10,674 nucleotides of DNA from Actinomycetota bacterium (GTDB lineage Bacteria > Actinomycetota > Actinomycetes > Nanopelagicales > Nanopelagicaceae). Shown one piece after another: positions 1 to 6,707 of this stretch. The stretch is from positions 1 to 10,674 of the forward strand of contig NSHZ01000055.1 in assembly GCA_002737595.1 (NCBI GenBank), read 5' to 3'. The stretch's first letter is position 1, and every line of letters begins with the position of its first letter. Made by a program: the position numbers and the translations under genes. Under the pieces are notes generated by a model. It saw only the letters and a program-made list of their open reading frames with translations, ran no database searches and was not told the DNA's origin.

Positions 1-764
1 TTGCGGGCTCGTTAATGCAGGGGCTATTCATCAACCCTTTGGCGGACCCAGCATTTATTGGTATATCTGCAGGCGGCGTCCTGCTCTCCATTATTTCTAC
101 CTCGGTGGGTGTTGCTTCCTATGGGTCACTCCCGAATATTGCGATAGCAACTCTCGGTGCCTTAGTGGCTGCTCGGCTTATTCCGAAGCGACTGGCGCCA
201 TTACCATTTATTTTGGTGGGCTTCGGTCTTGGCTCATTGTGGAGCGCCTCGAGTTCACTGATTTCCGCGATGCAGGGACGCACAAGCGGTCCAGGAACAT
301 CTCTCTGGGCGATGGGTTCACTTTCGCTGATGACGTGGCCAGCCTTGCTTCGTCTTCTCCCTTTCCTCGTTCTAGGCACGATTCTTGCGTGGGTGATCTC
401 TGGCAACGTAGATCGCTTGGCGCTCGGTAATCGAATAGCAACTTTCATGGGAGTGCGGACGGGGCGTGTGAAGTGGCTTGGACTAGTAGCAGGTGCACTC
501 TTGGTGGGAAGTAGCGCCGCGCTCTCTGGGGTGATGACCTTCGTGGGTCTCGTGGTGCCCAACGTACTCAGACCGCTGGTGGGTGCGCGCCTTCGCACAC
601 TCATGCTGGCATCCGCACTTGGTGGTGCGCTCCTGCTTTTGGCCGCCGATACGCTCTCACGCTCAATTCTTTCCTCGGGTGAAGTTTCCCTCACACTCCT
701 GCTGGCAATTATCGGCAGTCCAGTCTTAGTGCTCATTTTATTGAGGGAGAAGGCTTCCTCATGA
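1..764 (+). CDS. FecCD-family ABC importer permease (iron-siderophore/haem/cobalamin type), 5'-truncated by window edge
   Basis: Integral membrane subunit of a type II ABC importer that moves ferric siderophore, haem or cobalamin across the cytoplasmic membrane. The reading frame is open from base 3, before the first Met at 15. The residues AGSL ahead of MQGLFINPLADP match the family motif G-x-L-x-Q-x-x-x-x-NPLADP, normally found about 80-100 residues into a 330-350 residue protein. The gene therefore starts outside the window and its first helices are missing. Also visible are the GISAGG motif, a W-x-x-GSLS segment, and near the C-terminus the coupling segment SGVMTFVGLVVPN followed by a LLLLAADTLSR helix, which contacts the ATPase. 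Multiple hydrophobic helices run to the end, which has the usual I-G-x-P-x-x-x-x-L-L motif. The stop overlaps the next gene as ATGA. The binding protein is probably upstream. The substrate cannot be read from sequence. Confidence 0.93.
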   Translation, partial: AGSLMQGLFINPLADPAFIGISAGGVLLSIISTSVGVASYGSLPNIAIATLGALVAARLIPKRLAPLPFILVGFGLGSLWSASSSLISAMQGRTSGPGTSLWAMGSLSLMTWPALLRLLPFLVLGTILAWVISGNVDRLALGNRIATFMGVRTGRVKWLGLVAGALLVGSSAALSGVMTFVGLVVPNVLRPLVGARLRTLMLASALGGALLLLAADTLSRSILSSGEVSLTLLLAIIGSPVLVLILLREKASS

Positions 765-1360
765 TCAAGTGCAGCGCACTTTCAATCACCCGTGGTGGGC
801 GCACGCTCATTGACGACTTCACTTATGAATTCTCGGCTGCCATTTATGTAATCAAAGGTGCAAATGGGTCAGGGAAGAGTACGTTTTTGCTTTCTCTCTT
901 AGGGGAAATTCCACTCGGTGCTGGCAGTATCTTAATTGATGGGCGCGAACTGAGTGGGCTCTCGGAGCAGGAACGCAGTGCCACATATTCTTGGTATGAA
1001 GATCATGAAATTGCTTTTAACTTCACCGCTACAGATGTACTTGGCTGGGGTGGTTGGAGCGTCGGCATGGCTGATGAATTGCGCGCCGAAGATTTGCTAG
1101 ATCGACAATGGAGGAAACTCAGCCGCGGCGAGCGCACACGTATTCTCCTCACTAGCGTGCTCGCAAGGGAGTCTGCGCACATTCTCTTAGATGAACCTGC
1201 TGCTGGGCTTGATGATGCGATGGTGGCGCATCTTGCTTCAAAGCTCGCATCAAGGGCAAGTGCGGGGGCGACGGTCATCATCTCTGAACACGACTCTCGA
1301 TTGATGAGCGCGCTTCATGCTCACGAACTCACCATTTGCGAGGGTCGACTTACTGAGTAA
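761..1360 (+). CDS. Small ABC transporter ATP-binding protein, partner of the FecCD permease
   Basis: Cytoplasmic ATPase subunit powering the importer encoded just upstream; the ATGA overlap (761-764) and a GAGGGAGAAG purine tract at 743-752 fix the start. In order: Walker A GANGSGKST (33-41), a Q-loop region at about 76-86, signature LSRGE (120-124, a variant of LSGGQ), Walker B ILLDEP (141-146), D-loop AGLDD (148-152) and H-loop His177 in ISEHD. At 199 aa it is short against the 250-270 aa usual for FhuC/BtuD/HmuV-type ATPases. The missing part is mainly in the helical subdomain between the FTATDVLGWG segment and the signature, plus the C-terminal extension. The canonical Q-loop glutamine of the Y-x-P-Q motif is not recognisable: the aligned residues read SWYEDHEIAF. 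Catalytic Walker B Glu and H-loop His are present, so an active ATPase is expected. The last 11 bp overlap the convergent gene. Confidence 0.93.
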   Translation: MIKCSALSITRGGRTLIDDFTYEFSAAIYVIKGANGSGKSTFLLSLLGEIPLGAGSILIDGRELSGLSEQERSATYSWYEDHEIAFNFTATDVLGWGGWSVGMADELRAEDLLDRQWRKLSRGERTRILLTSVLARESAHILLDEPAAGLDDAMVAHLASKLASRASAGATVIISEHDSRLMSALHAHELTICEGRLTE

Positions 1361-1760
1361 CGCCTTCGACGTGAGGAAGTAAGGGGTAAAGGCTCTCCCA
1401 GGTATCAATTTCACAACCATTTACTCGAGAAAACTTACGGCTTACTTTCTTGCCGAGCCATGTACCAGTAATGACTGCGGTTTGATCGCCTCCGTAGATT
1501 TCGCTACACATCTGGTCTGCTGGTGGCTTAGCAAAGGGATTCTTTAGCGAAGTTAACTTCTTGCAAGCCACAGCAACTCCAGGAAAGGTTCCACTATTTG
1601 GTTTGCAATTGAGAGTCCACGTGACCTTGGGGGAATCGGACGACTCTTGGTAGACAATCTTTAGTTTACTTACCGCGGTGGCAGCGGTAGCAGTTTGTGA
1701 AGAGCAAGTGAGGAGGCCAAAGGCAAACAAAATTGCGAAACTGGCACGAAGCGGATTCAT
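1350..1760 (-). CDS. Secreted SSI-like (subtilisin-inhibitor-like) protein
   Basis: Small exported protein of 136 aa. An N-terminal signal peptide (about 1-28) ends in TATA-A-TA, fitting signal peptidase I. Cys19 within LLTC is a poor lipobox, because Thr precedes Cys. The mature part resembles the Streptomyces subtilisin inhibitor fold: a TWTLNCKP strand, AC-x-x-L, then MCSEIYGG, TAVITGTW-x-G-K-x-V, F-x-R-x-NGCEI. Cys52-Cys66 and Cys85-Cys116 have spacing close to the two disulphides of SSI (35-50 and 71-101). SSI proteins inhibit extracellular subtilisin-like serine proteases through a loop just after the third cysteine; by that alignment P1 is Glu87 (SSI: Met73). Many actinobacterial relatives lack proven inhibitory activity, so protease inhibition is inferred. 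It lies 9 bp after the 634-aa secreted protein and is probably co-transcribed with it. It has no good Shine-Dalgarno. Confidence 0.82.
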   Translation of the reverse strand: MNPLRASFAILFAFGLLTCSSQTATAATAVSKLKIVYQESSDSPKVTWTLNCKPNSGTFPGVAVACKKLTSLKNPFAKPPADQMCSEIYGGDQTAVITGTWLGKKVSRKFSRVNGCEIDTWESLYPLLPHVEGVTQ

Positions 1761-1766
1761 GTAGCC

Positions 1767-1772
1767 AGCCTA
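1767..1772 (-). promoter_or_regulatory. Possible -10 box for leaderless SSI-like transcript
   Basis: On the minus strand TAGGCT stands exactly 6 nt before the ATG at 1760, so transcription would start at the A of the ATG. The box includes the TAG stop of the preceding gene. The same TAnnnT-N6-ATG layout occurs before two other genes in this window. No -35 box was identified. Since part of the hexamer is a stop codon, a chance match is quite possible; read-through from the upstream promoter is likely as well. Confidence 0.35.
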
Positions 1773-3674
1773 CTTCTTCTTGTACCCGGTGGGGCAGACC
1801 GGTTTAGCACCCGTCACCTTCTTAGTGGTTTTCCCCTTCGCACAAGTGATAGTGATCTTCGACGTGCCTTGAGAAGTGGATGCCTTGGTCGCAGCAATCG
1901 GCGGAGTAGGCGTAGAAGTGGAGGTGGCAGCATCACTTTGGTTCAGCTTAATCTTCAAGGTGGGAGACGAGTACGAGAAATTATCTGCGTTAAGGAAAAC
2001 CCAACCGCCGCGCTGGCTGAGGGAGACCGTTTGAATTGACTCACTTCCATTGCTGTTTGTAATAGCAATCGATGCGGAGGACGGTAACTTTGATACTCCA
2101 TAGAGGCATTGAATCAAGTCGGCCTTCATGGCAAGTGAGTAGGTACCGGTATTGCCGATCTTTCCCGATGGATCGAAATGAGGGGCAGCAACGTGGTAAT
2201 CAAGAGTGCCATCGCTCTTGTTGTAGGTGGGAGCTGTTGCGTCATAAGCGCTTGCATTTGTGGAGACGATCCCCTGCACTCCTGCGCCTTTCTTGACGCA
2301 CGACGAAGGATTGCCGCTAAGGGTGCTGCTTATTGTCCACGTGGAGTTGATGGCGAATGCGTTCTCTCCAAGATAAGGAGACCACGTGGTGTAGGCGTCC
2401 AAGGCTCCATCTTCCCCAGAGTCCCGAACGCTAAATCCCATAGTGCCACTATCGAAAGTCATAAACATTTGGGCAGCTTTATCGCTCTTGTAGGTGAGTT
2501 TGGGAATGTCCTTCTTTGTTACCCATTTCCCAGCGAAAATGTTCTTCTCCGGTGCTGCCTCAACGACAACGCGGTCAGATGTAGTTGAAATAGATGTCGA
2601 GGAAACTGTGGGGTTACTCAAACGACCATTGAGCCACCCCGAGATGAATTTGGGAAGTTGCAAGGCCACTTTGAGTTTTGATCCCGCTTGGAACTCGCGG
2701 CGGTGGAGGCATACCCCTGTGTCATTGGCTAGGCATGAAGTTTCGTAATTGCTGGACATCACATTGTTAAATGCCCCGGAGGGGTGCTTTTGCATTATCT
2801 TCTCTGGAGCTTTTATGAGTGTGGAGATTTCTCGGACGATGGGTATGGCCTCAAATGCGAAGGCTATGACGTGCAGGTCATCAAAATTCCCGTTCATCAC
2901 TTGGGCTCCGGATTGGACGGTTCCGGTAAGCAAGTAATCGTGTTCAGAACCAGGCCCATCACCTTCAGCGCGCCAAATCCACGGCGCGAGCCCGGCGGCG
3001 TAACCGGATCCATTGCTATTAACTTTGCCGACAAACTCCTTGGCACCGGATGGGAATTTCACAAGTGGATGTGCCACTATCTCTTTTCCATCACTTGTAA
3101 TGATGGAGAAAGATTCCACGCACGCCGTATTCGGGTTTGCCGAACAATTACCGATTCCACCTTCGATAAAGAGAGTCTCCCAACCACGAGAGGCTGAGCA
3201 TGCTGAATCAGTTACCCCGGTACAGAGATATTCGTTTGTAGTGTTATCAGGATTTCGATTCTCTGCTTTCACATAGGGAATATTCTGGAATCGCATCGAT
3301 GAATCAAACGAGACGCCGTAATACTTACCTAAGTTCTTTCCAATTTCAGGCTCTGCCGCGCTAAAAAGATCTACAGATCTATCTGGTGGATACTTTGAAA
3401 CGAATCCGGAACCGAGCGCCGGTGTACCAGAAGGCATATTCGCCGGAAGACCTGAAGGGGCTCCAGCGGGCGGGATGCATGGTGCTGGTGGTGCTGCGCA
3501 ATCAATGGCTGGGGTGGGGTTTGCGCTACCCAGGGGGCAGAGTGGGAGGGGCGCCGGGCCACAACTGGGACCAGCGGCGTATGAGGAAGTGAGTGGAGCC
3601 AGCACTCCAATGAGCAGGGTAGAAATGACCGCGGCCACCAGGCGGGATCGCATGTAAACAGAGATTTCTTTCAT
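1770..3674 (-). CDS. Secreted cysteine-framework protein, paralog of the upstream 591-aa protein; function unknown
   Basis: Exported protein of 634 aa with no recognised enzyme motif. The frame stays open upstream to 3965, but that part overlaps the preceding gene and is an arginine- and serine-rich shadow. The chosen ATG lies 1 nt after the upstream TAA (TAACATG), implying translational coupling; an ATG at 3653 is the alternative. Signal peptide about 1-34 (VAAVISTLLIGVLA, cleavage near SYAA). Next comes a Pro/Ala-rich segment with four cysteines (38, 46, 59, 66) that the paralog lacks. The rest aligns with the 591-aa protein: CX7C pairs at 151/159, 177/185 and 314/322, then Cys459, Cys523 in QCLY, a GW-x-x-L-x-x-x-N-F strand region at 557-566, a Ser/Thr/Pro linker (about 580-605), and a C-terminal tail with Cys611 and Cys627 ending CPTGYKKK. 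The architecture suggests a disulphide-rich cell-surface or released protein; the role is unknown. Confidence 0.88.
   Translation of the reverse strand: MKEISVYMRSRLVAAVISTLLIGVLAPLTSSYAAGPSCGPAPLPLCPLGSANPTPAIDCAAPPAPCIPPAGAPSGLPANMPSGTPALGSGFVSKYPPDRSVDLFSAAEPEIGKNLGKYYGVSFDSSMRFQNIPYVKAENRNPDNTTNEYLCTGVTDSACSASRGWETLFIEGGIGNCSANPNTACVESFSIITSDGKEIVAHPLVKFPSGAKEFVGKVNSNGSGYAAGLAPWIWRAEGDGPGSEHDYLLTGTVQSGAQVMNGNFDDLHVIAFAFEAIPIVREISTLIKAPEKIMQKHPSGAFNNVMSSNYETSCLANDTGVCLHRREFQAGSKLKVALQLPKFISGWLNGRLSNPTVSSTSISTTSDRVVVEAAPEKNIFAGKWVTKKDIPKLTYKSDKAAQMFMTFDSGTMGFSVRDSGEDGALDAYTTWSPYLGENAFAINSTWTISSTLSGNPSSCVKKGAGVQGIVSTNASAYDATAPTYNKSDGTLDYHVAAPHFDPSGKIGNTGTYSLAMKADLIQCLYGVSKLPSSASIAITNSNGSESIQTVSLSQRGGWVFLNADNFSYSSPTLKIKLNQSDAATSTSTPTPPIAATKASTSQGTSKITITCAKGKTTKKVTGAKPVCPTGYKKK
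1773..1856 (-). repeat. Copy 1 of the shared C-terminal tail coding segment
   Basis: Codes the last 28 residues (607-634) of the 634-aa protein, with CX15C and a terminal GYKKK. It is clearly similar in bases and residues to the end of the neighbouring 591-aa protein at 3679-3762. Pattern: I-x-I-T-C-x-K-G-K-T-T-K-K-V, then C-P-x-G-Y-K-K-K. Confidence 0.85.
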
Positions 3675-3675
3675 G

Positions 3676-5451
3676 TTACTTCTTCTTGTACCCGACCGGA
3701 CAAGTGGGATTAGCTCCCACAACTTTCTTAGTGGTCTTGCCCTTGACGCAAGTGATGATGATCGTCTTCGACTTGTTTGGGTTCGCGGGTGCTGCAGGCG
3801 TGCTTGCCTTTGGGGCAGGAGTGACTGAAGCAGGAGTGACTGAAGTGGGGACCACTGCTTTCTCTTGGGTAAGCTTGATGCGAATCGTGGGTTGCGAGAA
3901 GGTGAAGTTATACGCGCCGAGCGTGAACCAGCCATCCCTCTCGTTTTGAATAACTGTCGTGACATTTTGATTGGATCCGTCGGCTGATACCACCACTACT
4001 TCTGCGCGAATAGGTGCTTTCGTGAAGTTGTAAAGACAGCGGGCAGTCTCAGATCGCATTGCAAGATCGTATGTCCCTTTAAAGACGTCGCCATTAGCGG
4101 TTGTGTGCAATCCGGCCACCTTGTAAGTGAGTGCACCATCTTTGAGTTCGGGAGGCCCAGGTGAGTAGATGAGCGAGTTAGTAGTCACTAAGCCGAGTAA
4201 TTTATCTGTGCTAGCAAAGCAACCACCTGCCGCTCCTACTAATCCATTTCTGGTAGCGCCAGCGGAAATCAGCCAACGCTCACCTTGGCTTTGAATAGGT
4301 TTAAGAAATTGTTCGAACGCCGTAAAACCACGAAAACCTCCTGCACTACTTTCGCCACCCCAGGAACTTGTTTGGTTTGCGATAACTCTTTCGTAGTTAC
4401 CATCCCCAGGGTTGTAATTTAATCTTTCAAAAGCTTCTACGAGTGGATATTTTGGCATGTCTGCTTTGGCGACAAAGCCAAGTGCCGCAGGAACGTCCAC
4501 AGGCTTTGCCTCAATTTTCAGCGTGTTGTTGCTGGCGTCGAGGGGGCTCACTGAAACGTTTACCTCTTTCATCCGCCCAAAAAGCCACCCTGTGAGATCG
4601 TTGTTCATGCGAAGGGTGAGGGCGGCTTTTGAGTCTTCAGCAAATGAAGAAATCCGCGCGCAGAGTGCTAACTCTGTCCAGAGACATTTTAAATTTTGAA
4701 CTGCAGGCCCGGTGGCACCATCCTTCATACCAACCGTGTAATTGTATTTACCCATATGAGGACCGGAAGCTTGCGGTACTTCTTTAACTTCAGCAACATT
4801 CCCATATTGTGCGGTCATCACTACGGGAATAACACTGGCGTTAAAGCTGATGAGCCGCAATTTACTTCCCTCTTGAATTCCAGGGACTTTGAGCATCTGT
4901 TGGTATTGAGCGTTCACCACGACGCCGTAGGTGTCTGTACCACCCGCATGCGTCGCCGAAGGTGCTTTCCAAAGACTCGGAGATCCTCCCGCTGGCAAGC
5001 CAATGGAGGAATCAGCCGGAGTCGGCTCGCTGGCCACAGTGTGATCAAGAGTGGATTTAGTGAGGGCAGATCCCTTGGTGCTGACCTCTAAACCTTCCAC
5101 ACACATTCGACTTGCTGCATCAACACATGGAGGAAGCATGAGTTGGGCAACCAAGTTATACATGCCGTCGCAATGAGGGTCTTTGGCAGATTTGCAGACT
5201 CTGTTTTCTGCGTCGAGAAGTTTGCCCGAATAAGTTGGTGGGACTCCAGCGACAATCGATGAGACGGTTTGGAACCCGCCCGTCAGTGGTTCATCAACAA
5301 TTAATCCCCACGAAGGAATGGCGGGAGGTACTACTCCGGTGACTGAGTTATAACTTCCAGTAGGATCAAGAGCGTGTGAGGGCACGCCCGGTGAGGTGAT
5401 GAGCGCCGCGCTCACGAGCGCAATGATGGCGATTTTGCGCGGCTTTTTCAT
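3676..5451 (-). CDS. Secreted cysteine-framework protein, first gene of the secreted operon; function unknown
   Basis: Exported protein of 591 aa. Signal peptide about 1-27: a KKPRK n-region, an IAIIALVSAALI core, and cleavage after PSHA. No known domain is recognised. It has exactly ten cysteines: CX7C pairs at 86/94, 109/117 and 256/264, single Cys411 and Cys472 (RCLY), and CX15C at 568/584 in the tail. Each has a counterpart in the downstream 634-aa protein. Shared stretches include L-x-GWL-x-GR (286-293), G-x-V-x-K-x-D-x-PK (325-334), G-T-Y-x-LAM (459-465) and GW-x-x-L-x-x-x-NF (507-516). A Pro/Ala/Thr/Ser linker (about 531-562) leads to the Lys-rich tail ending CPVGYKKK. The start is supported by the signal peptide and by a -10-like box 6 nt upstream; no Shine-Dalgarno is evident. 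The downstream paralog starts 1 nt after its stop, so this probably heads a three-gene operon. Tandem gene duplication is the likely origin. Confidence 0.9.
   Translation of the reverse strand: MKKPRKIAIIALVSAALITSPGVPSHALDPTGSYNSVTGVVPPAIPSWGLIVDEPLTGGFQTVSSIVAGVPPTYSGKLLDAENRVCKSAKDPHCDGMYNLVAQLMLPPCVDAASRMCVEGLEVSTKGSALTKSTLDHTVASEPTPADSSIGLPAGGSPSLWKAPSATHAGGTDTYGVVVNAQYQQMLKVPGIQEGSKLRLISFNASVIPVVMTAQYGNVAEVKEVPQASGPHMGKYNYTVGMKDGATGPAVQNLKCLWTELALCARISSFAEDSKAALTLRMNNDLTGWLFGRMKEVNVSVSPLDASNNTLKIEAKPVDVPAALGFVAKADMPKYPLVEAFERLNYNPGDGNYERVIANQTSSWGGESSAGGFRGFTAFEQFLKPIQSQGERWLISAGATRNGLVGAAGGCFASTDKLLGLVTTNSLIYSPGPPELKDGALTYKVAGLHTTANGDVFKGTYDLAMRSETARCLYNFTKAPIRAEVVVVSADGSNQNVTTVIQNERDGWFTLGAYNFTFSQPTIRIKLTQEKAVVPTSVTPASVTPAPKASTPAAPANPNKSKTIIITCVKGKTTKKVVGANPTCPVGYKKK
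3679..3762 (-). repeat. Copy 2 of the shared C-terminal tail coding segment
   Basis: Codes residues 564-591 of the 591-aa protein, the counterpart of 1773-1856. Both keep two cysteines 15 residues apart, the KGKTTKKV core and the terminal C-P-x-G-Y-K-K-K. Confidence 0.85.
3816..3845. repeat. Two perfect tandem 15-bp units in the linker of the 591-aa protein
   Basis: The unit CAGGAGTGACTGAAG (plus strand) occurs twice in direct succession, 3816-3830 and 3831-3845. Its length is a multiple of three, so it keeps frame, and it codes the repeated SVTPA motif in the Pro/Thr-rich linker just before the C-terminal tail. It is probably slippage in a disordered linker. Confidence 0.9.
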
Positions 5452-5457
5452 GAAATC

Positions 5458-5463
5458 ATTCTA
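5458..5463 (-). promoter_or_regulatory. -10 box of a probable leaderless promoter for the secreted operon
   Basis: On the minus strand TAGAAT lies 6 nt (GATTTC) before the ATG at 5451, placing the transcription start on or next to the A of the start codon. There is no clear -35 hexamer at 16-18 nt. The box sits in the only real intergenic gap of the window (5452-5528), downstream of a terminator for the preceding gene, so a promoter is expected here. Confidence 0.62.
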
Positions 5464-5506
5464 TCCGCTGACGGCGAAGAGACCTAGAAAAGTGCATGGC
5501 GCTCGT

Positions 5507-5530
5507 AAGAAAGCGGGGGTAACCCCGTTT
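5507..5530 (-). terminator. Intrinsic terminator after the glutaryl-CoA dehydrogenase gene
   Basis: Inverted repeat with 8-bp arms at 5511-5518 and 5523-5530 (one G-T wobble) around a 4-nt loop; the core is CGGGG/CCCCG. Read on the minus strand it begins at the stop codon of the dehydrogenase gene and is followed by TTTCTT (5512-5507, partly overlapping the stem), a U-rich tail. It separates the catabolic block from the secreted-protein operon read in the same direction. Confidence 0.78.
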
Positions 5531-6701
5531 ACTTGAAGGCTTGAATGCCTGTGAGAGCGCGGCCGATGGTGAGCAAGTGAACCTCGCTCGTCCCCTCGTA
5601 GGTAAGCACTGATTCCAAGTTGTTTGCGTGACGCATGACGGGGTACTCGAGAGTGACGCCGTTAGCGGCCAAGATGGTGCGCGACGTACGTGCCACTTCG
5701 ATTGCCATCCGCACGTTATTGAGTTTGCCGAGGCTGACCTGATCAGGATGCAACTTCTCTTCGTCTTTCAACCGACCAAGGTGCATGGCGAGTAAGAAAC
5801 CCTTTTGAACTTCGAGTGCCATATTTGCAAGTTTCTCTTGGGTGAGTTGGAAAGCAGCGATGGGGCGATCGAATTGAATGCGAGAGAGCGCGTAATCGGT
5901 AGCTACTTGCAGGCAGTCGCGGGCCGCGCCCACAGTTCCAAAAAGAATTCCGAATCGCGCTTCGTTGAGTGATGACATTGGACCCTTGAGCCCAACTACA
6001 CCAGGGAGTACGGCATCTTCTGGGAGACGAAGGTCGGTGAATACTAATTCACCGGTAACCGATGCGCGGAGCGAAAGTTTCTTGTGAATGACGTTGGCTT
6101 GGAAGCCCTTCGTCTTTGTAGGCACCACGAAACCGCGAATTCCATCTTCGGTTTGCGCCCACACAACTGCCACGTCTGCGATGGGTCCGTTGGTGATCCA
6201 CATCTTCGAACCGTTGAGCACCCAATCTTTACCATCGCGCTTTGCATGAGTGATCATTCCAGCGGGGTTTGAACCGTAATCGGCTTCAGAAAGACCGAAG
6301 CAACCGATTAATTCGCCACTCGCCATTCCCGGGAGCCATTGTTGCTTCTGCTCTTCTGAACCAAACTTCCAGATGGCAAACATCGCGAGTGAACCTTGCA
6401 CGCTGACCAGTGATCGCAGCCCCGAGTCACCGGCTTCTAATTCCATGCAGGCAAGGCCATAGGCGGTTGCTGAGGTGCCGGCGCATCCGTAACCTTCGAG
6501 GTGCATACCAAGTAGGCCCAGTTTTCCGAATTCTTTGGCGAGCTCTCGAGCCGGTAGATCTCCTTTTTCATACCAGTCGGCCACGAAGGGGCGGACTTTG
6601 TCATCTACCACTTTGCGAACGGTGTCGCGGATATCGCGTTCTTCCTCGCTCAGGAGATGATCAATGGAGAGTAGGTCGAGGGCGCTTTTTATCGAATCCA
6701 T
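5529..6701 (-). CDS. gcdH: Acyl-CoA dehydrogenase, probably glutaryl-CoA dehydrogenase
   Basis: Cytoplasmic flavoenzyme of 390 aa, the usual length. Glutaryl-CoA dehydrogenase oxidises and decarboxylates glutaryl-CoA to crotonyl-CoA in the breakdown of lysine, tryptophan or glutarate. The sequence follows the family along its whole length: Arg96 in GLRSLVSVQGSL (the position of the glutarate-carboxylate-binding Arg of the human enzyme), FGSEEQKQQWLPGMASGE, the flavin-binding GCFGLSEADYGSNP, WITNGPIADVAVVWA, SLRASVTGELVFTD, and the C-terminal TYEGTSEVHLLTIGRALTGIQAF. Glu369 in YEGT is the predicted catalytic base. The GRA-x-TGIQAF ending is distinctive for this subfamily among acyl-CoA dehydrogenases. 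It follows the FAD oxidoreductase gene by 12 bp and has no Shine-Dalgarno, but a -10-like box sits 6 nt before its ATG. No electron-transfer flavoprotein gene is in view. Confidence 0.93.
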   Translation of the reverse strand: MDSIKSALDLLSIDHLLSEEERDIRDTVRKVVDDKVRPFVADWYEKGDLPARELAKEFGKLGLLGMHLEGYGCAGTSATAYGLACMELEAGDSGLRSLVSVQGSLAMFAIWKFGSEEQKQQWLPGMASGELIGCFGLSEADYGSNPAGMITHAKRDGKDWVLNGSKMWITNGPIADVAVVWAQTEDGIRGFVVPTKTKGFQANVIHKKLSLRASVTGELVFTDLRLPEDAVLPGVVGLKGPMSSLNEARFGILFGTVGAARDCLQVATDYALSRIQFDRPIAAFQLTQEKLANMALEVQKGFLLAMHLGRLKDEEKLHPDQVSLGKLNNVRMAIEVARTSRTILAANGVTLEYPVMRHANNLESVLTYEGTSEVHLLTIGRALTGIQAFK

Positions 6702-6707
6702 GGCGTG

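Noticed and set aside
15..17. ATG at 15 as the true start of the permease
   Set aside because: Upstream codons from base 3 stay in frame and match the family (AGSLMQG), and about 90 N-terminal residues would be missing; the gene begins before the window.
87..87. Glu at the aligned P1 site of the SSI-like protein as proof of a Glu-specific protease target
   Set aside because: The alignment to SSI is by eye, and related proteins vary at this loop; it is kept only as a possibility. (The position given is the residue number, not a base coordinate; the codon lies near base 1500.)
119..736. Long open frame antisense to the permease gene
   Set aside because: Low-complexity Arg/Ser/Thr/Pro composition typical of a shadow of a GC-rich membrane protein gene; the plus-strand frame has clear FecCD motifs.
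1366..1381. CTTC/GAAG inverted repeat after the ATPase gene as a terminator
   Set aside because: Only a 4-bp stem, AT/GC mixed, without a T-tract; too weak to call.
2178..3276. Several plus-strand open frames antisense to the 634-aa gene
   Set aside because: No protein-like features or recognised motifs; they lie opposite a gene supported by a signal peptide and by paralogy.
3675..3965. N-terminal extension of the 634-aa secreted protein up to an ATG at 3965 (97 extra residues)
   Set aside because: The extra part lies wholly within the preceding 591-aa gene, is Arg/Ser-rich shadow sequence, and would bury the signal peptide. The ATG at 3674 follows the upstream stop by 1 nt.
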